Assembly: GCA_905236585.1 (NCBI GenBank)
Contig: CAJOQZ010000331.1
Location: 1 to 14,622, forward strand
Reading direction: 5' to 3'
DNA: 14,622 bases
Origin: an uncultured Lachnospiraceae bacterium
GTDB taxonomy: Bacteria > Bacillota > Clostridia > Lachnospirales > Lachnospiraceae
Both the position numbers and the translations under genes were made by a program. Numbering within the stretch: position 1 is the stretch's first letter; the number at the start of each line of letters is the position of its first letter. The notes below the pieces were generated by a model. The model saw only the letters and a list, made by a program, of their open reading frames with translations, was not told where the DNA came from and did not search any database. Positions 14,325-14,622 of this stretch are shown one piece after another.

Positions 14325-14387
14325 TCAAGCAATTTCTCGTGTTCGATGGCAAGAATGCCTTACCCTCACACGGGAAAGCGTTTGTTC
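14323..14387 (-). repeat. Palindromic repeat copy D (inverted, partly decayed)
   Basis: Read on the minus strand it has the same GAACAAACGCTT left arm, the loop GAGGGTAAGGCATTCTTGCC and a right arm ending in TTGCTTGATC. Fifteen of 20 stem positions still pair, plus one wobble. It overlaps the stop codon of the phosphatase gene and is in the opposite orientation to copies A-C. Confidence 0.85.
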
Positions 14388-14429
14388 CCAATATAAATGT
14401 TGCTTTTCGTGCAAAAGTGGATTTCTGTC

Positions 14430-14458
14430 TTGACATTCTATTATATTAAGTATATTAT
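14430..14458 (+). promoter_or_regulatory. Strong sigma-A promoter of the lipoprotein gene
   Basis: TTGACA (14430-14435), a 17-base spacer and TATTAT (14453-14458) form a near-consensus promoter, about 43 bases after repeat copy D. The leader would be about 50 bases long. Confidence 0.8.
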
Positions 14459-14515
14459 GTTTGAGATAACTAATTCATAGTATCTTGATAGGAATACAGG
14501 AATAAGGAGGTTGTT

Positions 14516-14622
14516 ATGAAACATTTCAAACGAATAAAAAGGCTGCTTTCCCTTTCTCTTGCGATTGCATTATCGGCAAGCCTGATCGCTTGCGGAAGCA
14601 CTGCGGATACAGCAGGCGCCGA
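14516..14622 (+). CDS. Lipoprotein, 5' fragment (cut by the window edge)
   Basis: Only the first 35 codons are present. They encode a basic start (MKHFKRIKRL), a hydrophobic stretch LLSLSLAIALSASLIA and a lipobox LIAC with Cys26, followed by GSTADTAGA. This is a typical lipoprotein signal peptide, so the mature protein should be attached to the outer face of the membrane, for example as a transporter binding protein, but the body of the gene lies outside the window. A strong AAGGAGG (14504-14510) precedes the ATG by 5 bases, and a consensus promoter lies upstream. Confidence 0.85.
   Translation, partial: MKHFKRIKRLLSLSLAIALSASLIACGSTADTAGA

Noticed and set aside
6650..14515. Insertion sequence or transposase linked to the repeats
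   Set aside because: No transposase, integrase or RAYT-like gene is present in the window and no target-site duplication is clear at the repeat edges.

Overview
The window looks like chromosomal DNA of a Gram-positive clostridial bacterium, most likely of the Lachnospiraceae type. The reasons are the conserved order rplU-prp-rpmA-obgE-yhbY-nadD-yqeK-rsfS, an L27 precursor with a Prp-cleavable leader, a lexA/LysM divergent pair with Gram-positive SOS boxes, a class B sortase with a wall-anchored substrate, Listeria-Bacteroides (InlB-type) repeats, strong AGGAGG-like ribosome binding sites, and moderate GC. The taxonomic placement is an inference from gene content only.

Region 1 (1-4440) is a housekeeping block on the + strand. 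It holds ribosomal proteins L21 and L27 with the L27-processing protease Prp, the ribosome-assembly GTPase Obg, the RNA-binding protein YhbY, NadD (NAD synthesis) fused in one frame to a YqeK-type HD hydrolase, and the ribosomal silencing factor RsfS. The common theme is ribosome assembly and its tuning to growth state. A good terminator follows rpmA and a weaker one follows rsfS. obgE has no Shine-Dalgarno and sits under nested palindromes.

Region 2 (4441-5755) is an SOS module. lexA (minus) faces a small LysM membrane protein (plus) resembling the YneA division inhibitor. The space between them carries four LexA-box-like sites, a consensus sigma-A promoter (TTGACA-N17-TATAAT-like) and an extended -10 for lexA. 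A radical SAM enzyme of the AmrS type follows.

Region 3 (6650-14622) is accessory. A two-TM diguanylate cyclase, a class B sortase and its apparent substrate (854 aa, InlB-type repeats, three diverged copies of one beta domain, MPKTG anchor) form one block. A second block has an unknown polytopic membrane protein overlapping a PrsW-type intramembrane protease, then a histidine phosphatase. A lipoprotein gene starts at the right edge. Each block boundary is marked by a copy of a roughly 65-bp palindromic element (6671-6792 two copies, 12253-12319, 14323-14387 inverted). The element has a 20-21 bp stem, a conserved 25-nt loop with its own small hairpin, and compensatory changes between copies. 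This repeat family, and the surface protein with its dedicated sortase, are the least explained parts of the window.
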